Shown here piece by piece: positions 1 through 12,458 of a stretch of DNA of 64,000 nucleotides. Source of the stretch: Scilla litardierei (lineage: Eukaryota; Streptophyta; Magnoliopsida; Asparagales; Asparagaceae); NCBI GenBank assembly GCA_030789695.1, contig CM061132.1, positions 27,809,858-27,873,857 of the forward strand, given 5' to 3'. Positions within the stretch are counted from its first letter, which is position 1; each line of letters opens with the position of its first letter. The notes under the pieces were generated by a model. It was not told where the DNA came from and made no database searches. It saw only the letters and a program-made list of their open reading frames with translations. Both the position numbers and the translations under genes were made by a program.

Positions 1-537
1 GCAACCAAAGCTATCATTTTTATTATATTTCTATAATTATATTCGCATGTACGACTGGAAGACAAATACGAATCATCATAATCTAGATTCAAACTCACGT
101 TGCACGAGAGTGAACTTGGGTTAAAATTGAATTATATTGTCGATCTTAACGTTAATAATTTAAACTAGGCTTGCGAGAGAGGGTTCTAGCTTGAGTTATT
201 ATAGACTTGCGTAGCACAAGAGCATACGCTAGTTCACAATATAGTTGCAATAATTTCACCCTAAATTAAGAGTTAGTAATATGGAAGTTCATATTCACAT
301 TGATACTCGAAAATCTATAGTGGGGATTCCCTAGTACTAGACATTCTTGTTAATCAAATTTACAACCGACATTTTTATACGTTCGTGACACACATATTCC
401 TTCACCATTGTTCCATATCTGCCAAGTGACCAAGGTAATACCAATAGTTCCTCCCCATGATTCGATACCAGCTAACCACTTAACTGTACGCTTGCGGTAA
501 AACTTCATTGTTTTCGGTGTACATTCCAAGGGGATCA
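1..537 (+). mobile_element. 3' portion of the 5' LTR of Athila-like element A (truncated by window start)
   Basis: The end of this segment aligns with the end of the intact LTR at 52400-52635: both have a run containing gcttgcggtaaaact, a short spacer, then gatcaagttttt before the primer-binding site. The canonical-looking GATCA end is at 533-537. Upstream, three imperfect hairpins with similar loops lie between about 85 and 230 (separate entry). The U3 part and promoter lie outside the window. Divergence from the intact element is large, so this is an older copy or a different subfamily. Confidence 0.75.
85..228 (+). other. Three leader hairpins with related loops in the LTR of element A
   Basis: Hairpin 1 has its stem around 88-98/110-120 and loop gttgcacgaga. 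Hairpin 2 pairs 153-168 with 186-201 (one mismatch, two G-U pairs) and has loop gcttgcgagagagggtt. Hairpin 3 has a stem near 207-215/228-236 with one mismatch and loop gcacaagagca. The loops share a GC(A)xGAGA-like core with the repeated loop at 51985-51998, while the stems are unrelated in sequence. The function is unknown; structure in the R-U5 leader RNA is an inference. Confidence 0.55.
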
Positions 538-543
538 AGTTTT

Positions 544-561
544 TGGCACCGTTACCGGGGA
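544..561 (+). promoter_or_regulatory. Primer-binding site of element A (tRNA-Asp type)
   Basis: The sequence tggcaccgttaccgggga follows the LTR end. It differs at two positions from the intact PBS at 52642-52659, which matches the site Athila elements use for tRNA-Asp priming. The two changes suggest decay. Confidence 0.75.
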
Positions 562-645
562 GGCGACTGTATTTTATTCTTTCTTGTTTACTTTTTATTT
601 TTCTCTATTGTGCTAACATTCTCTGTAGATTCTCTTTCTCTGTGC

Positions 646-1235
646 ATGAACACACACTCCAGGGCTATTGGCTACTTGGCATTCTTTGATCCTAAAATTG
701 AGCGAACTGCAAGGAAGCTTAGAGCAGAGAAGAGGCATATTCTAGAGGACAGTGAGATGGCAGCTGAAAATAATTCCACGAGGAATATCAAAGTTATTTC
801 TATCAGAGACTGACTTACTCCGAACAACTCTGCTACATCATCCATTCTCATGCCAGAATTGCCACCAGACAAGAATTTTGAGTTGAAGACAGGATTAGTT
901 GTGCTAATGCAACAAGATCCTTTTCATGTGAACGCGCACGAGAATCCACATTATCATATTCAGATATTCTTGGTGAAGTGCGCTACTTTTCAGTTTTCCA
1001 ATGTATCAGATGATGCCATCAGTCTGCGGCCTTTTTCTTTCACACTCAAAGACAAGGCTTTGTATTGGCTAAGGGCACAGATGAACGATACCTTCATCAT
1101 ATGGGAAGATCTTGCAAGTGCCTTCATCAACAAGTACTACCCACCATCAAAGACTGCCAGATTGAGAAATTCTTTGATGTCATTCAGATAAGAACCCCAA
1201 GAATCTTTATACGAGGAGTGGGAGCGATTCAAAGA
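646..1235 (+). pseudogene. gag pseudogene, 5' part (Athila-like element A)
   Basis: The ATG at 646 sits at the position matching the start of the intact gag at 52808, and the translation follows that protein closely: a DPKIERTARKLRAEKR block, then MQQDPF, the HYHIQIFLVKCATF block and the FSFTLKDKALYWL block of the Retrotrans_gag domain. The frame is broken by a TGA at 811-813 and a TAA near 1189. The reading frame is then cut at 1235 by the LARD insertion and resumes at 9060. Gag would form the cytoplasmic virus-like particle; this copy cannot. Confidence 0.85.
1231..1235 (+). repeat. Target-site duplication aaaga of the LARD
   Basis: The five bases aaaga precede the first LTR base at 1236 and recur at 9055-9059 directly after the last LTR base. 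A five-base duplication is the usual product of LTR-retrotransposon integrase, and it fixes both ends of the element. Confidence 0.9.
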
Positions 1236-3993
1236 TGTAATACCCCATATCTCTATATACGTATATATGTACGTATTTTTGGGAGTAAATACGTACGTAT
1301 ATTTTTCGGGAATATGATTGTATTTTTCCTTTAATTATTTGGTGTAGGAATTATTTTTAAATGGTTTTAAACTCATTAATCGAATCTAGTAAATGAGAGT
1401 ATTTGGAGGAATACTTGTATTTGGAGTGTATGTAGTATTTCTTCATGTATTTCTATTTTCTTAAAAATACAAAATCCCAATTTTCTTTACCATGACAACA
1501 CAACACATTAGGTGGCATCTTATGAGCTAATAAGAGTACACATGGCTTAATTTTGACTAAGATTTTTGGAGGAGAGGATTTTAGGGAAATACAATTTTCA
1601 AGGCATGAAACAAAAACCAAAATCTCCCTCTCTCCATCTCATTTTCAGCTATGGCTGAAAATTCTCCCACTTTCATCCCCATTTCTCCACCATTCCACCA
1701 CCTCCATCCTCCTAAATCACCACCCACTCCTCCACCAAGAAATCATGGCTTTTCTTTATCATTCTAACACCTAAATTCCTCAAAATCCATCATTTGGAGG
1801 CCAAAGTTGGAGAAGGAGACTATGAGCTCAAGATTCATCAAGGATTAAGAAGGGCAAGAGAAAATTTTGGAGCACTTGTTAAGGTAGAAATTCTTATCAC
1901 TTTAGTAGGGTTTAGTTTTAGAACTAAGGATTTAATTATTTAGTAAGTTCTTTAGATTTTGAGTAGAAATTAAGTTTTGAACTTCATGCTGAAATTTACA
2001 CAGAATTGGCTGATAGTTTGGTAAATTGCTGCACCTAATTGGCTACATGGAATTGCCTGAAAAATATATATGTTTCTCATATTGAAGTTCTTAATAACTT
2101 TCATTTTTACAAGTTTTGCAAATTCGTATTGAAAATTGGGGTAAAAATTCAGTTTCTAAAACTGGTCTGTTTTTAGACAGTTTTGACACCTTTCAGTAAA
2201 ACGAGTATAACTCCATGCACACTTTATAAAATATTATGATCTTGATGCCGTTGGAAAGTTGACTTCAAGATCTTCAACCCATAATTTTTTTAGATTTTAA
2301 TTCTGTCTGTAACTTGTAGAAAAATGGACTTGAACTGAACTCAGTTTCTAGTTCAGAATGCTGAAATTATATCTGTTAGGAGAAAATCCACCATAAATCA
2401 CATATGTCAACTGAGCTTATGAAAATTGGTCAGTGAAAGGAAAACACCCATATCTACAACTTTTGTGAAGGGACCAGACACCAATTCTGACTGTAGATAG
2501 GCTAAAAGTGATATTCCTTTTGCTGTAACAGTTTTGACAGATTCATATGCTAATTTTGCTTAGTACTTATCATGGTTTAGTTTTGTTTGAAGTTAAGTTT
2601 GTTTGTGCTAATCATGTTCTCAATGACATGCTCTTGATACATGTAATTATGCAGATGGTTCATGAAATATTCGTTATGTCAATAATGTTTAAGTTCAATT
2701 TGTTTATGCTTTTGTGCTCACATTAGTATGTTCATAACGATGAGTTTGTGATGATATTCCATGCAATTCTTTAATTGAGATGATGATGATGATGATGATG
2801 ATGATGATATTTGTTAAAATTTGGTTAAAAGCGGTATTCAAGACCGCTAGATGATTCGTTGACAAATGAAGTAACATCTTAAATACTGAGAGTGAGAATG
2901 AGGAATGTATCAGTCCTCCTAAAGGAGGGTGACACGGGTTTGGGGGGAAAACGGGTAAACTTTAGGAGTTAAGGAGCGAACGTATGAATTATGATTTCTC
3001 GCCTGATGTGTTGCCCCCAGAAGGGGAGTTGGAGAGGGCTAGAGAGGCCGCTGGTGTACGCGTGATGCACCATGACGGTAACTGATGGTTTCCTCCGTTT
3101 GTCCGATAGAAAAACCGAGCTGGTCTCGCTCCAGTACCTTGCCCCGTTCGGGTACGGAGTTGCAAGAGGCCCCCTCCGGTGCTCGTGTTGCTGGTTGGGG
3201 TACCACTTTTTCACCCACCCTGGGTGAAGTCCGCCTCCTTAGCGTCCTACAGTTTACACGGGTTCCAAATATGTGAATCAACAACTTATAGTAATTGTTT
3301 TTAATTTATAAATGTTGTTATCTCGTGTCTCCTTATTTTTGTTTACTTTAATGCTATTGTCCCATGGTAACATGTTTTTACGCTTCCTTTCAATATCTGC
3401 ATTTCATAATATGGTTTCATATGCTTGTTTTGCACGTTCTCATAACTAGGTTCGCATGTTGGAATGTGATTACTTTTATGCAACATGAACCTTACTTGTT
3501 AGACTACCCTCCCTAGATAGACAAACCAATTCTAAAACTGGGTTCTACTAGAGTGTTAGGAGTTTCTACTGGGTCACGCGTTGACGTGTTCCTGTTGACT
3601 TTCAGGTCGTGTGAGTTGGAGGTTGGAGATAGCTGCTGGAGATTCGGAGTTAGTGATCAGTTGTAGTATTGGGTGGTGAGGGGTATGATGAGAGACTTGT
3701 ACTTTTGGTGTTTCTTTTCGGGTGGACCTTTGTACTTAGAGTCGTGAAAATGAAGATGTTGGTTTATGTATAAGATGTATCAATGTATCAATAAAATGGA
3801 ATATTGTACTTTTGTTATTTTCTCAGTGTTTTTATCTGTGATGGAGTTTTACTTGTACTTCCCAGCACGTGCGTAGTACCTGCAGCATTCTTTTGTTCTC
3901 TTCCTTTCTCTCTTTCTGCGTAACACTCGTTGATCTAGGAATACTTGGGACAGATTCGTACTTCCCGGGTATCCTGGAGAGCGGGTCGTTACA
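1236..3993 (+). repeat. 5' LTR of the LARD
   Basis: It is 2758 bp and nearly identical to 6296-9054. It contains a (GAT)n microsatellite near 2780-2808 and small dyads: agcggt/accgct around 2829-2848, and cctcc/ggagg near 2914-2928 (the latter weakened in the 3' copy). Short open frames in it appear in both LTRs, resemble nothing and are not called as genes. The transcription direction was inferred from the purine-rich tract before the 3' LTR. Confidence 0.9.
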
Positions 3994-5055
3994 TTTGGTG
4001 GCCCATGCTGGTCTCCGCACTGCGGCGTGCATAAGGATAGTACGGGTAATGCTCCATATGGGTAGATGTATCCTAAGGTGGGTAAGTGATCAGCCTTAGG
4101 GTAAAACCCTGGTATTAGGAAACCCAATGTACAGAGCTCCCTGAGATTAAGCATGGGTAGTTGTTTGTATATACATATACATGTACTGATGGGTATGTGT
4201 TTGCATGGATATAAAAGTATTTTAGTGTATTCGCTTGTATTTCTATAGTTATGTGTCTATAAATATATATATGTAAATAAGATACACTATAGATACGAGT
4301 ATGACTACTTATGTGTATTCTTGTAATTTATAATATAGGTGTGTGTATGGTAATGTTGTTTGTATGTATTGAGGTGAATGTAGTATTTGATGAGTGAAAT
4401 TATGTATAAGACATATTATCTGTGCAATAGAGTATTATGTATTATTTATGTGGTAATTATACTTAGATTATATTTGGGGGGGTGTATATGTATGAATAAA
4501 TGGATGTATATAGAGCTGTAGGTATGGATACTAAAGTATGATGCATTAAAGTGATGTTAGAAGATATATTTGTATATGGGTGTCTAATGGATGAGTGTAT
4601 ATATATACGGAGTATCTGTGTGAATATGTATTGGTGTGCAAATAAATTTATGTTATATATGTTGGTATATAGATGTTTATTGGTAAGTGTAAGTGGAAGT
4701 ATATTTGAATGTATAAAAGTGTATGAAAGTATACATAAGTATAATTGTATGTGTATGCGTACTATAAATGTGGTTGTGTAAATTGACATAGTGAGATATG
4801 TATGTATGAATATAGCTACAATGAGATGTGTACCATAAGTAGTGTGTGAAATATATTGGCTTACTAAATGGTGTGTATAGATATACATAAGTAGGTATGC
4901 CAAGTTATGCAACATTGGTGTACTTATATATCATGTGATAATATGTGAGTGTAGCATATGAATAAGATTTATATGTATTATGTATACAAGAGAGAGAGAG
5001 AGAGAGAGTGTGTGTGTGTATACATATACTGAATTGATATAATCCTTGTGCTATA

Positions 5056-5097
<42 letters not shown>

Positions 5098-6295
5098 TCG
5101 TATATGTATATATATACTGCATTGAATATGTGTTACGTTGACTGCGTGTATGTAAGTATATTTGTGCAGTGTATAGGTGGTTAAATATAGATTTACGTGA
5201 GTGAATATTGGATATGAATACATATGTATGTATTCTTGTATATATATAAAGTGAGTGTGTACTAGAAGGTTGATACTATACATACATGCTGACCGGACTA
5301 TTTACTATAGTGATATATACTGTGTACATCCTTGCGTTCGAACTATTATATATATTTGTCTATATAATTGTAAGTGTTCATACTTATGTGCTTAAGTGAT
5401 ATATTTGCGTATGGTTATCCACTTGATATGAGGTGCATCATATCAATGTGTATCACTATTGGTGTATGATTATTTACCATACATGCATCAATAATTGGAT
5501 TTACCTACTTATGTATGTATGTTAGCAAGTTTGCATGTGTATCGGATGTGATATAATAGTATCTGTATCTATAAATGGATGTATACTTGGTTGTATACTT
5601 GATCTATACCTTGATGTATTTAGGTATATCCATAAGTATGTATGTATAAGTATGCTAACTCTGTGACTTATGAGTATGGTGTGTTTAAATATCGTGTGAA
5701 CATGTATGTATGTAGATATATATAAATACAAGGAGTATGTGATTACTTATAGAGATGTATGTATTTAGATATATCTATATGTATCCAGGTAATGGCATAT
5801 GTCTTTGATCATATACTTGTGTGAATCTTTATGTAAGTACATATGTGTTGAGTGAATAAGTGTATAAATATTGGTGTGTATATTAATGCCTTGGGTGTAT
5901 CTATACATTTTTCTACTTATTGCTATGTACGACATTGATACATGTGTCCATGTGTATAAGTGTACTAGCATGTGTGTACATATTAGTCTGTATATATATA
6001 TGTGTGTTCTCATGCAATATAGATATATTTGTGAGTACATGGATGAATGTGGAATGTATAGTACTATGTATGTGTTGTGATGATTTGTCTGTGTGTATAC
6101 CTATATTCTTGGATAAGAATGTGTATATATATGTGTATAATCTACGGTATAGTGCATGTATACATGAGTGTATAGTATATACATAGAGCGTTGTTTGTAT
6201 TTCTAGGGTAGGGAAACCCTTAGACTATTCAATCTCCGGTCAGACCTTTAGCATAGAAAGTCCGAGGGCGGACTTTGTTTTTAAGGTGGGTAGAA
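3994..6295 (+). other. Non-coding interior of the LARD, TA/GT-rich
   Basis: Directly after the LTR comes tttggtggcccatgctgg, the position expected for a primer-binding site, but it does not match the usual initiator-Met site (tggtatcagagc), so the primer is unclear. From about 4160 to 6190 the DNA is a long run of TATGTA/GTATAT-like words with (GA)n near 4988-5008 and (TA)n near 5066-5094. A 20-nt dyad aaagtccg...cggacttt lies at about 6258-6277. A purine tract, aaggtgggtagaa, abuts the 3' LTR as a candidate polypurine tract. No coding sequence is seen. Confidence 0.7.
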
Positions 6296-9054
6296 TGTAA
6301 TACCCCATATCTCTATATACGTATATATGTACGTATTTTTGGGAGTAAATACGTACGTATATTTTTCGGGAATATGATTGTATTTTTCCTTTAATTATTT
6401 GGTGTAGGAATTATTTTTAAATGGTTTTAAACTCATTAATCGAATCTAGTAAATGAGAGTATTTGGAGGAATACTTGTATTTGGAGTGTATGTAGTATTT
6501 CTTCATGTATTTCTATTTTCTTAAAAATACAAAATCCCAATTTTCTTTACCATGACAACACAACACATTAGGTGGCATCTTATGAGCTAATAAGAGTACA
6601 CATGGCTTAATTTTGACTAAGATTTGTGGAGGAGAGGATTTTAGGCAAATACAATTTTCAAGGCATGAAACAAAAACCAAAATCTCCCTCTCTCCATCTC
6701 ATTTTCAGCTATGGCTGAAAATTCTCCCACTTTCATCCCCATTTCTCCACCATTCCACCACCTCCATCCTCCTAAATCACCACCCACTCCTCCACCAAGA
6801 AATCATGGCTTTTCTTTATCATTCTAACACCTAAATTCCTCAAAATCCATCATTTGGAGGCCAAAGTTGGAGAATGAGACTATGAGCTCAAGATTCATCA
6901 AGGATTAAGAAGGGCAAGAGAAAATTTTGGAGCACTTGTTAAGGTAGAAATTCTTATCACTTTAGTAGGGTTTAGTTTTAGAACTAAGGATTTAATTATT
7001 TAGTAAGTTCTTTAGATTTTGAGTAGAAATTAAGTTTTGAACTTCATGCTGAAATTTACACAGAATTGGCTGATAGTTTGGTAAATTGCTGCACCTAATT
7101 GGCTACATGGAATTGCCTGAAAAATATATATGTTTCTCATATTGAAGTTCTTAATAACTTTCATTTTTACAAGTTTTGCAAATTCGTATTGAAAATTGGG
7201 GTAAAAATTCAGTTTCTAAAACTGGTCTGTTTTTAGACAGTTTTGACACCTTTCAGTAAAACGAGTATAACTCCATGCACACTTTATAAAATATTATGAT
7301 CTTGATGCCGTTGGAAAGCTGACTTCAAGATCTTCAACCCATAATTTTTTTAGATTTTAATTCTGTCTGTAACTTGTAGAAAAATGGACTTGAACTGAAC
7401 TCAGTTCTGGTTCAGAATGCTGAAATTATATCTGTTAGGAGAAAATCCACCATAAATCACATATGTCAACTGAGCTTATGAAAATTGGTCAGTGAAAGGA
7501 AAACACCCATATCTACAACTTTTGTGAAGGGACCAGACACCAATTCTGACTGTAGATAGGCTAAAAGTGATATTCCTTTTGCTGTAACAGTTTTGACAGA
7601 TTCATATGCTAATTTTGCTTAGTACTTATCATGGTTTAGTTTTGTTTGAAGTTAAGTTTGTTTGTGCTAATCATGTTCTCAATGACATGCTCTTGATACA
7701 TGTAATTATGCAGATGGTTCATGAAATATTCGTTATGTCAATAATGTTTAAGTTCAATTTGTTTATGCTTTTGTGCTCACATTAGTATGTTCATAACGAT
7801 GAGTTTGTGATGATATTCCATGCAATTCTTTAATTGAGATGATGATGATGATGATGATGATGATGATATTTGTTAAAATTTGGTTAAAAGCGGTATTCAA
7901 GACCGCTAGATGATTCGTTGACAAATGAAGTAACATCTTAAATACTGAGAGTGAGAATGAGGAATGTATCAGTCCTCCTAAAGGAAGGTGACACGGGTTT
8001 GGGGGGAAAACGGGTAAACTTTAGGAGTTAAGGAGCGGACGTATGAATTATGATTTCTCGCCTGATGTGTTGCCCCCAGAAGGGGAGTTGGAGAGGGCTA
8101 GAGAGGCCGCTGGTGTACGCGTGATGCACCATGACGGTAACTGATGGTTTCCTCCGTTTGTCCGATAGAAAAACCGAGCTGGTCTCGCTCCAGTACCTTG
8201 CCCCGTTCGGGTACGGAGTTGCGAGAGGCCCCCTCCGGTGCTCGTGTTGCTGGTTGGGGGTACCACTTTTTCACCCACCCTGGGTGAAGTCCGCCTCCTT
8301 AGCGTCCTACAGTTTACACGGGTTCCAAATATGTGAATCAACAACTTATAGTAATTGTTTTTAATTTATAAATGTTGTTATCTCGTGTCTCCTTATTTTT
8401 TTTTTACTTTAATGCTATTGTCCCATGGTAACATGTTTTTACGCTTCCTTTCAATATCTGCATTTCATAATATGGTTTCATATGCATGTTTTGCACGTTC
8501 TCATAACTAGGTTCGCATGTTGGAATGTGATTACTTTTATGCAACATGAACCTTACTTGTTAGACTACCCTCCCTAGATAGACAAACCAATTCTAAAACT
8601 GGGTTCTACTAGAGTGTTAGGAGTTTCTACTGGGTCACGCGTTGACGTGTTCCCGTTGACTTTCAGGTCGTGTGAGTTGGAGGTTGGAGATAGCTGCTGG
8701 AGATTCGGAGTTAGTGATCAGTTGTAGTATTGGGTGGTGAGGGGTATGATGAGAGACTTGTACTTTTGGTGTTTCTTTTCGGGTGGACCTTTGTACTTAG
8801 AGTCGTGAAAATGAAGATGTTGGTTTATGTATAAGATGTATCAATGTATCAATAAAATGGAATATTGTACTTTTGTTATTTTCTCAGTGTTTTTATCTGT
8901 GATGGAGTTTTACTTGTACTTCCCAGCACGTGCGTAGTACCTGCAGCATTCTTTTGTTCTCTTCCTTTCTCTCTTTCTGCGTAACACTCGTTGATCTAGG
9001 AATACTTGGGACAGATTCGTACTTCCCGGGTATCCTGGAGAGCGGGTCGTTACA
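6296..9054 (+). repeat. 3' LTR of the LARD
   Basis: It is 2759 bp and almost identical to the 5' copy; scattered single-base differences (for example gatttgtggagg for gatttttggagg, and ggaaggtg for ggagggtg) and small length differences were seen. It is followed exactly by the target duplication aaaga at 9055-9059. Confidence 0.9.
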
Positions 9055-9059
9055 AAAGA

Positions 9060-11260
9060 TCTTCAACACCAATGCCCCAACCATAACATCGATGATTGGA
9101 AATTGATCCATAGCTTCTACAATGGTCTGAAACCGGACACCAAGATTATCATAGATGCCACTGCTAATGGGGCAATCTTAGCAGACTCCTAAGAGGCCAT
9201 GCCACTACTTGAAGAGATGGCCTCTAATAATCAACAATGGGCCGATGAGAGAGGCCAATCATCGTCATCGTCGAAGTCGGCTAGTATTTATGAGGCAAAA
9301 GCAGTGGCAAACTTGACTGGGAGGTTTGATGCTCTATCTAGAGTGGTGGAGAGGATTGAAAAGAAGATGAGTGAGCCATCTAGTGCTCAAGATACATCAT
9401 CAGGTGGGAGTGTTGGTGACTGGTAAGGTCAAAGCCAAGTCATGTATGTTGGAGCAGATACGAATGAGGAACCTGTGCAGTATGTTCAATAGGTTCCAGA
9501 TTATAAGCACGGGAGTGGAAACAATGGATCTTGGGTGAATTCGGCTTGGAAAACTCACCCTGGATTTTCATATGCGAACAATAGTGGAGCTCTAAACCCT
9601 CCTCAACTACAACCATCCCAGCAACAACAAGCTCTCCCACCACCTCCGCAGTAAAAATATCAACCAAGGCCACCACAACAGCAACAATTTCAGCAGAGGC
9701 AATAAGCGGTGCCTTATAGACCCATCGGATATAATCAGAGTTAGATGCCATAAATCCCACTGCTAGCACCATAAAAATCTGCTCATGAGACAAGGGTTGA
9801 AGAGTTAATGGCCACTCGAGAGAAGATCAATACTAAACTATTAGCGGGCCAAGAAAATCTTAACACCTTTGTTGCATAGCTGGCGGAGCAAATGACCGTG
9901 TTGGCGAGGGTCCAACATCAATTGCCGGCCCAACCAGAGGTAAATCTAAGGAGCAACACCGGTCATATCAATGTGGTAGTGGCGGTGACTACTAGAGGCG
10001 GGAAGGACACGACGCCCGTCATGGTCCAAACCCCATCTTCCAAACCTGACAATCTAGTTGGTATAGATGAAAACAAAGAAGCTGAGGGACACACAGTGGT
10101 CATTGATGGAGAGGAAAAATCTGAGATTGACAAGACCCAGAAGGAGAGAGTTTATGAGCCACAGTTTCCATTTCCACAAGTGTTGGCAAAGGCTAAATTG
10201 GAGAAGAAATTTGCTCGATTTCTGGAGTACTTGAGAGGCATAAGCCTAAACATCCCATTCCTAGATGCTATTATTAAGTTCTCGACATATGCTAAGTTCC
10301 TTAAAAACTTGATTACGGGACGAAAAAGGACAGAGAAGATCATGCTAGACGATCAAGGAACATAGTTGTCAATGAAGATAAGGTACCGAAGAAATTGAAG
10401 GACCCAGGTAGTTTTAGAATTCCATGCACACTTGGTGAAGTCCACCTTCAGAAAGCTCTAGTTGATTTGGGTGCGAGCGTCACTCTCATGCCCCTCACCA
10501 TGTTCAAGAAGCTGAATACGGAGACTGATCTAAAGCCTATCGACATGAAGATTCAACTCGCTGACGGGTGCATCACTGGACCGGTTGGGATTGCTGAAAA
10601 TGTGCCATTACAAATACCAGGTGGCCTTTGAGTGCCATGTGACTATGTTATTTTGGACGTGAAGGAAGTGGGAGATACATCGCTTATTCTTGGGCACCCA
10701 TTCTTAGCTATATCTGGAGTCATTGTGGTTGTGTAGGAAGGAACGTTGTCACTCAACGTTGGAAATATTGAGTTAGAATTTTATATGCGCGAGCTATGAA
10801 GAATAGGTCCACACTTGAAGAGAATGACTACATCGACCTACTTGAAGAGGTCATTGAAGAAGCATCGACATACACTGTAAAAACTTCGCTTATGGATATT
10901 ACCGATGGGGAGCCAATTTCTGAAAATAGTTCACAAGTTGAAGACACCCCGTACCCTCTCACCAATAATGAAGAGAACGACGCTGACGTCATGAGAATAA
11001 GAGAGCTCTGCAAACTCTCTTCCGGGAAGCATCAAAAGCACATGCCACCTGTGAAGACTTTGACATCACTGAAAAAGAACATGGAGCCTTTGAAGGCTAA
11101 GGGCAAATCTTATGGGCAGTCAGCTCCCACCATTATGAGAAAGGAGACGTTGATTGAGGAGGCCAAACAAGAGAACATGGAGAGTTCAAAGCCCACTGGC
11201 ATCCTTGCCAAATTCGACACGTGCATCTCTCATGAGCCGAATATCATGCGTAGAACGTAA
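9060..11260 (+). pseudogene. gag-protease pseudogene, 3' part (element A)
   Basis: The reading resumes after the LARD with the block matching residues about 203 onward of the intact gag at 52808: the DATANGAIL motif, EEMASNNQQW, a Gln/Pro-rich stretch, a TTRGGKDTTP block, and an aspartic-protease-like region (DLGASVTLMP near 10465, ILGHPF near 10690). Several stop codons interrupt it (for example near 9190, 9424, 9652 and 10363). It ends in a CIxxxPNI-like tail at 11260, as the intact copy does, without reverse transcriptase or integrase, so the lack of pol is ancestral to A and B-ath. Confidence 0.82.
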
Positions 11261-12458
11261 ATCATGAGGGGTCGAGCTCAAGACCATAAACGAGCACTTA
11301 TCGGGAGGCAACCCAACATTTCTATCTTAGTTTTAGTTCATTCTTAGTTTTTATTTTGTTTTAGACTTACAAAATTCGATAGACCAAAAGCTAGGAAAAA
11401 ATTACTAACATTAGGCGATGTTTTTATTTGCAGGGAGAAAGCATGAGGATGCCATTCTAATGGAGAGTACCCATGGTGAAGGAGACCTGTGCTATGGAGG
11501 TGTTTGAAAGAAAAAAGGAGGAGGAACTTGAAGACGGTAGGCGAGAAAGAAGATGAGAGAACACAGAAGGAGATCACTGATTAGGGAAGTATTAAAAAAC
11601 CACTCTGTATACTTATACCAGTCGACTGAGTGACTATGTCACTCGACCAAGTGGATCCCTGTAGCAGAAACTGAAAATTCAATGCTCTGGGAAGCATCTC
11701 CACTCGATCGAGTAATTAATCCACTTAACTGTGTGACTAATCCACTCGACCGAATAGGAGACTGTAGCAGAAATTCCAAAATAAATACACATTCTGTCCC
11801 ATCTTCCTACTTGACCGAGTTACTTACCTCACTCAGTCGAGTCACTCGATCCGGCTAATACCCAAACATCTTAAACTTCTGCTGAAGTGGGCTACTTGAC
11901 CGAGTGACCAAGATCACTCGACCGAGTGACTTAAGTCGGCACAACCGAATATAAAGAGGAATTTGAACTCGACCGAGAGTTTTTACCCTGAAATCCCTAG
12001 CAGCTCCCCCTCTCCCCTCATAAACTCCATCAACTCACCCGAGCTCCATGATCACTCGACCACGGTGATCACCCACGGCCACCTCCGGCCACCTAGCTCC
12101 AGCTGAGTCCGACACCCCCTCCTCCATCAAACCCTATTTTGTTCCCTCTCTCCTCCCCTTCATCTCGTAAGCCCTAATTCAACCACTAAACCAAATCAAC
12201 CCTATCAATCTCCATTTTATCTTGATCTATCCCAATTACTTCAAATTTTTAACGCTAGTTGACATTTTTTGTGCAACAGGAAAGCATAGGGGATATCCTT
12301 TTTGAAGATTACAGAGACACAGCTTAGGGGAGCCACCCTGCACCTGGAGCATTGCGTGGGAGTCGCATCGCTCGCTTCGTACACTCGTTCCACATTATTT
12401 TCAAGCGATTACATTCATATATTTTCTCGTGGAGTGCACCATATCCACAACATTACAC
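11261..12458 (+). other. Inter-ORF region of element A with conserved block and palindromes
   Basis: No gene is seen. At about 11268-11315 there is a block matching 55595-55645 of the intact element (ggtcgagctc, aaacgagc, cgggaggcaaccc). From 11617 to 11960 short imperfect palindromes of the form ACTCGACCGAGT or ACTCGATCGAGT recur many times, equivalent in position to the ACTCGGCCGAGT array at 55911-56239. A pyrimidine-rich stretch with a possible splice acceptor (gtgcaacag, about 12272-12280) precedes the next ORF. Confidence 0.7.

Larger units (their letters stand above)
1236..9054 (+). mobile_element. LARD-like non-autonomous LTR retrotransposon, 7.8 kb, nested in gag of element A
   Basis: Two long direct repeats (1236-3993 and 6296-9054) start TGTAATACCCC and end GGTCGTTACA, and flank a 2.3-kb non-coding interior. 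A 5-bp target duplication borders both ends. The ends resemble Tekay/Del-type chromovirus LTRs (TGTAACACCC...), so it may be moved by such an element. No gag or pol similarity is visible, which fits the large retrotransposon derivative class. By eye the LTRs differ by about a dozen substitutions plus a few indels over 2.76 kb, indicating recent insertion. Confidence 0.88.

Noticed and set aside
4463..6186. Numerous Tyr/Ile/His-rich open frames in the LARD interior
   Set aside because: They follow from TATGTA-like repeats on both strands and show no domain.
6255..6285. Bacterial-type intrinsic terminator (stem plus T run)
   Set aside because: This is plant nuclear DNA; the resemblance is noted as a possible cis element of the LARD instead.
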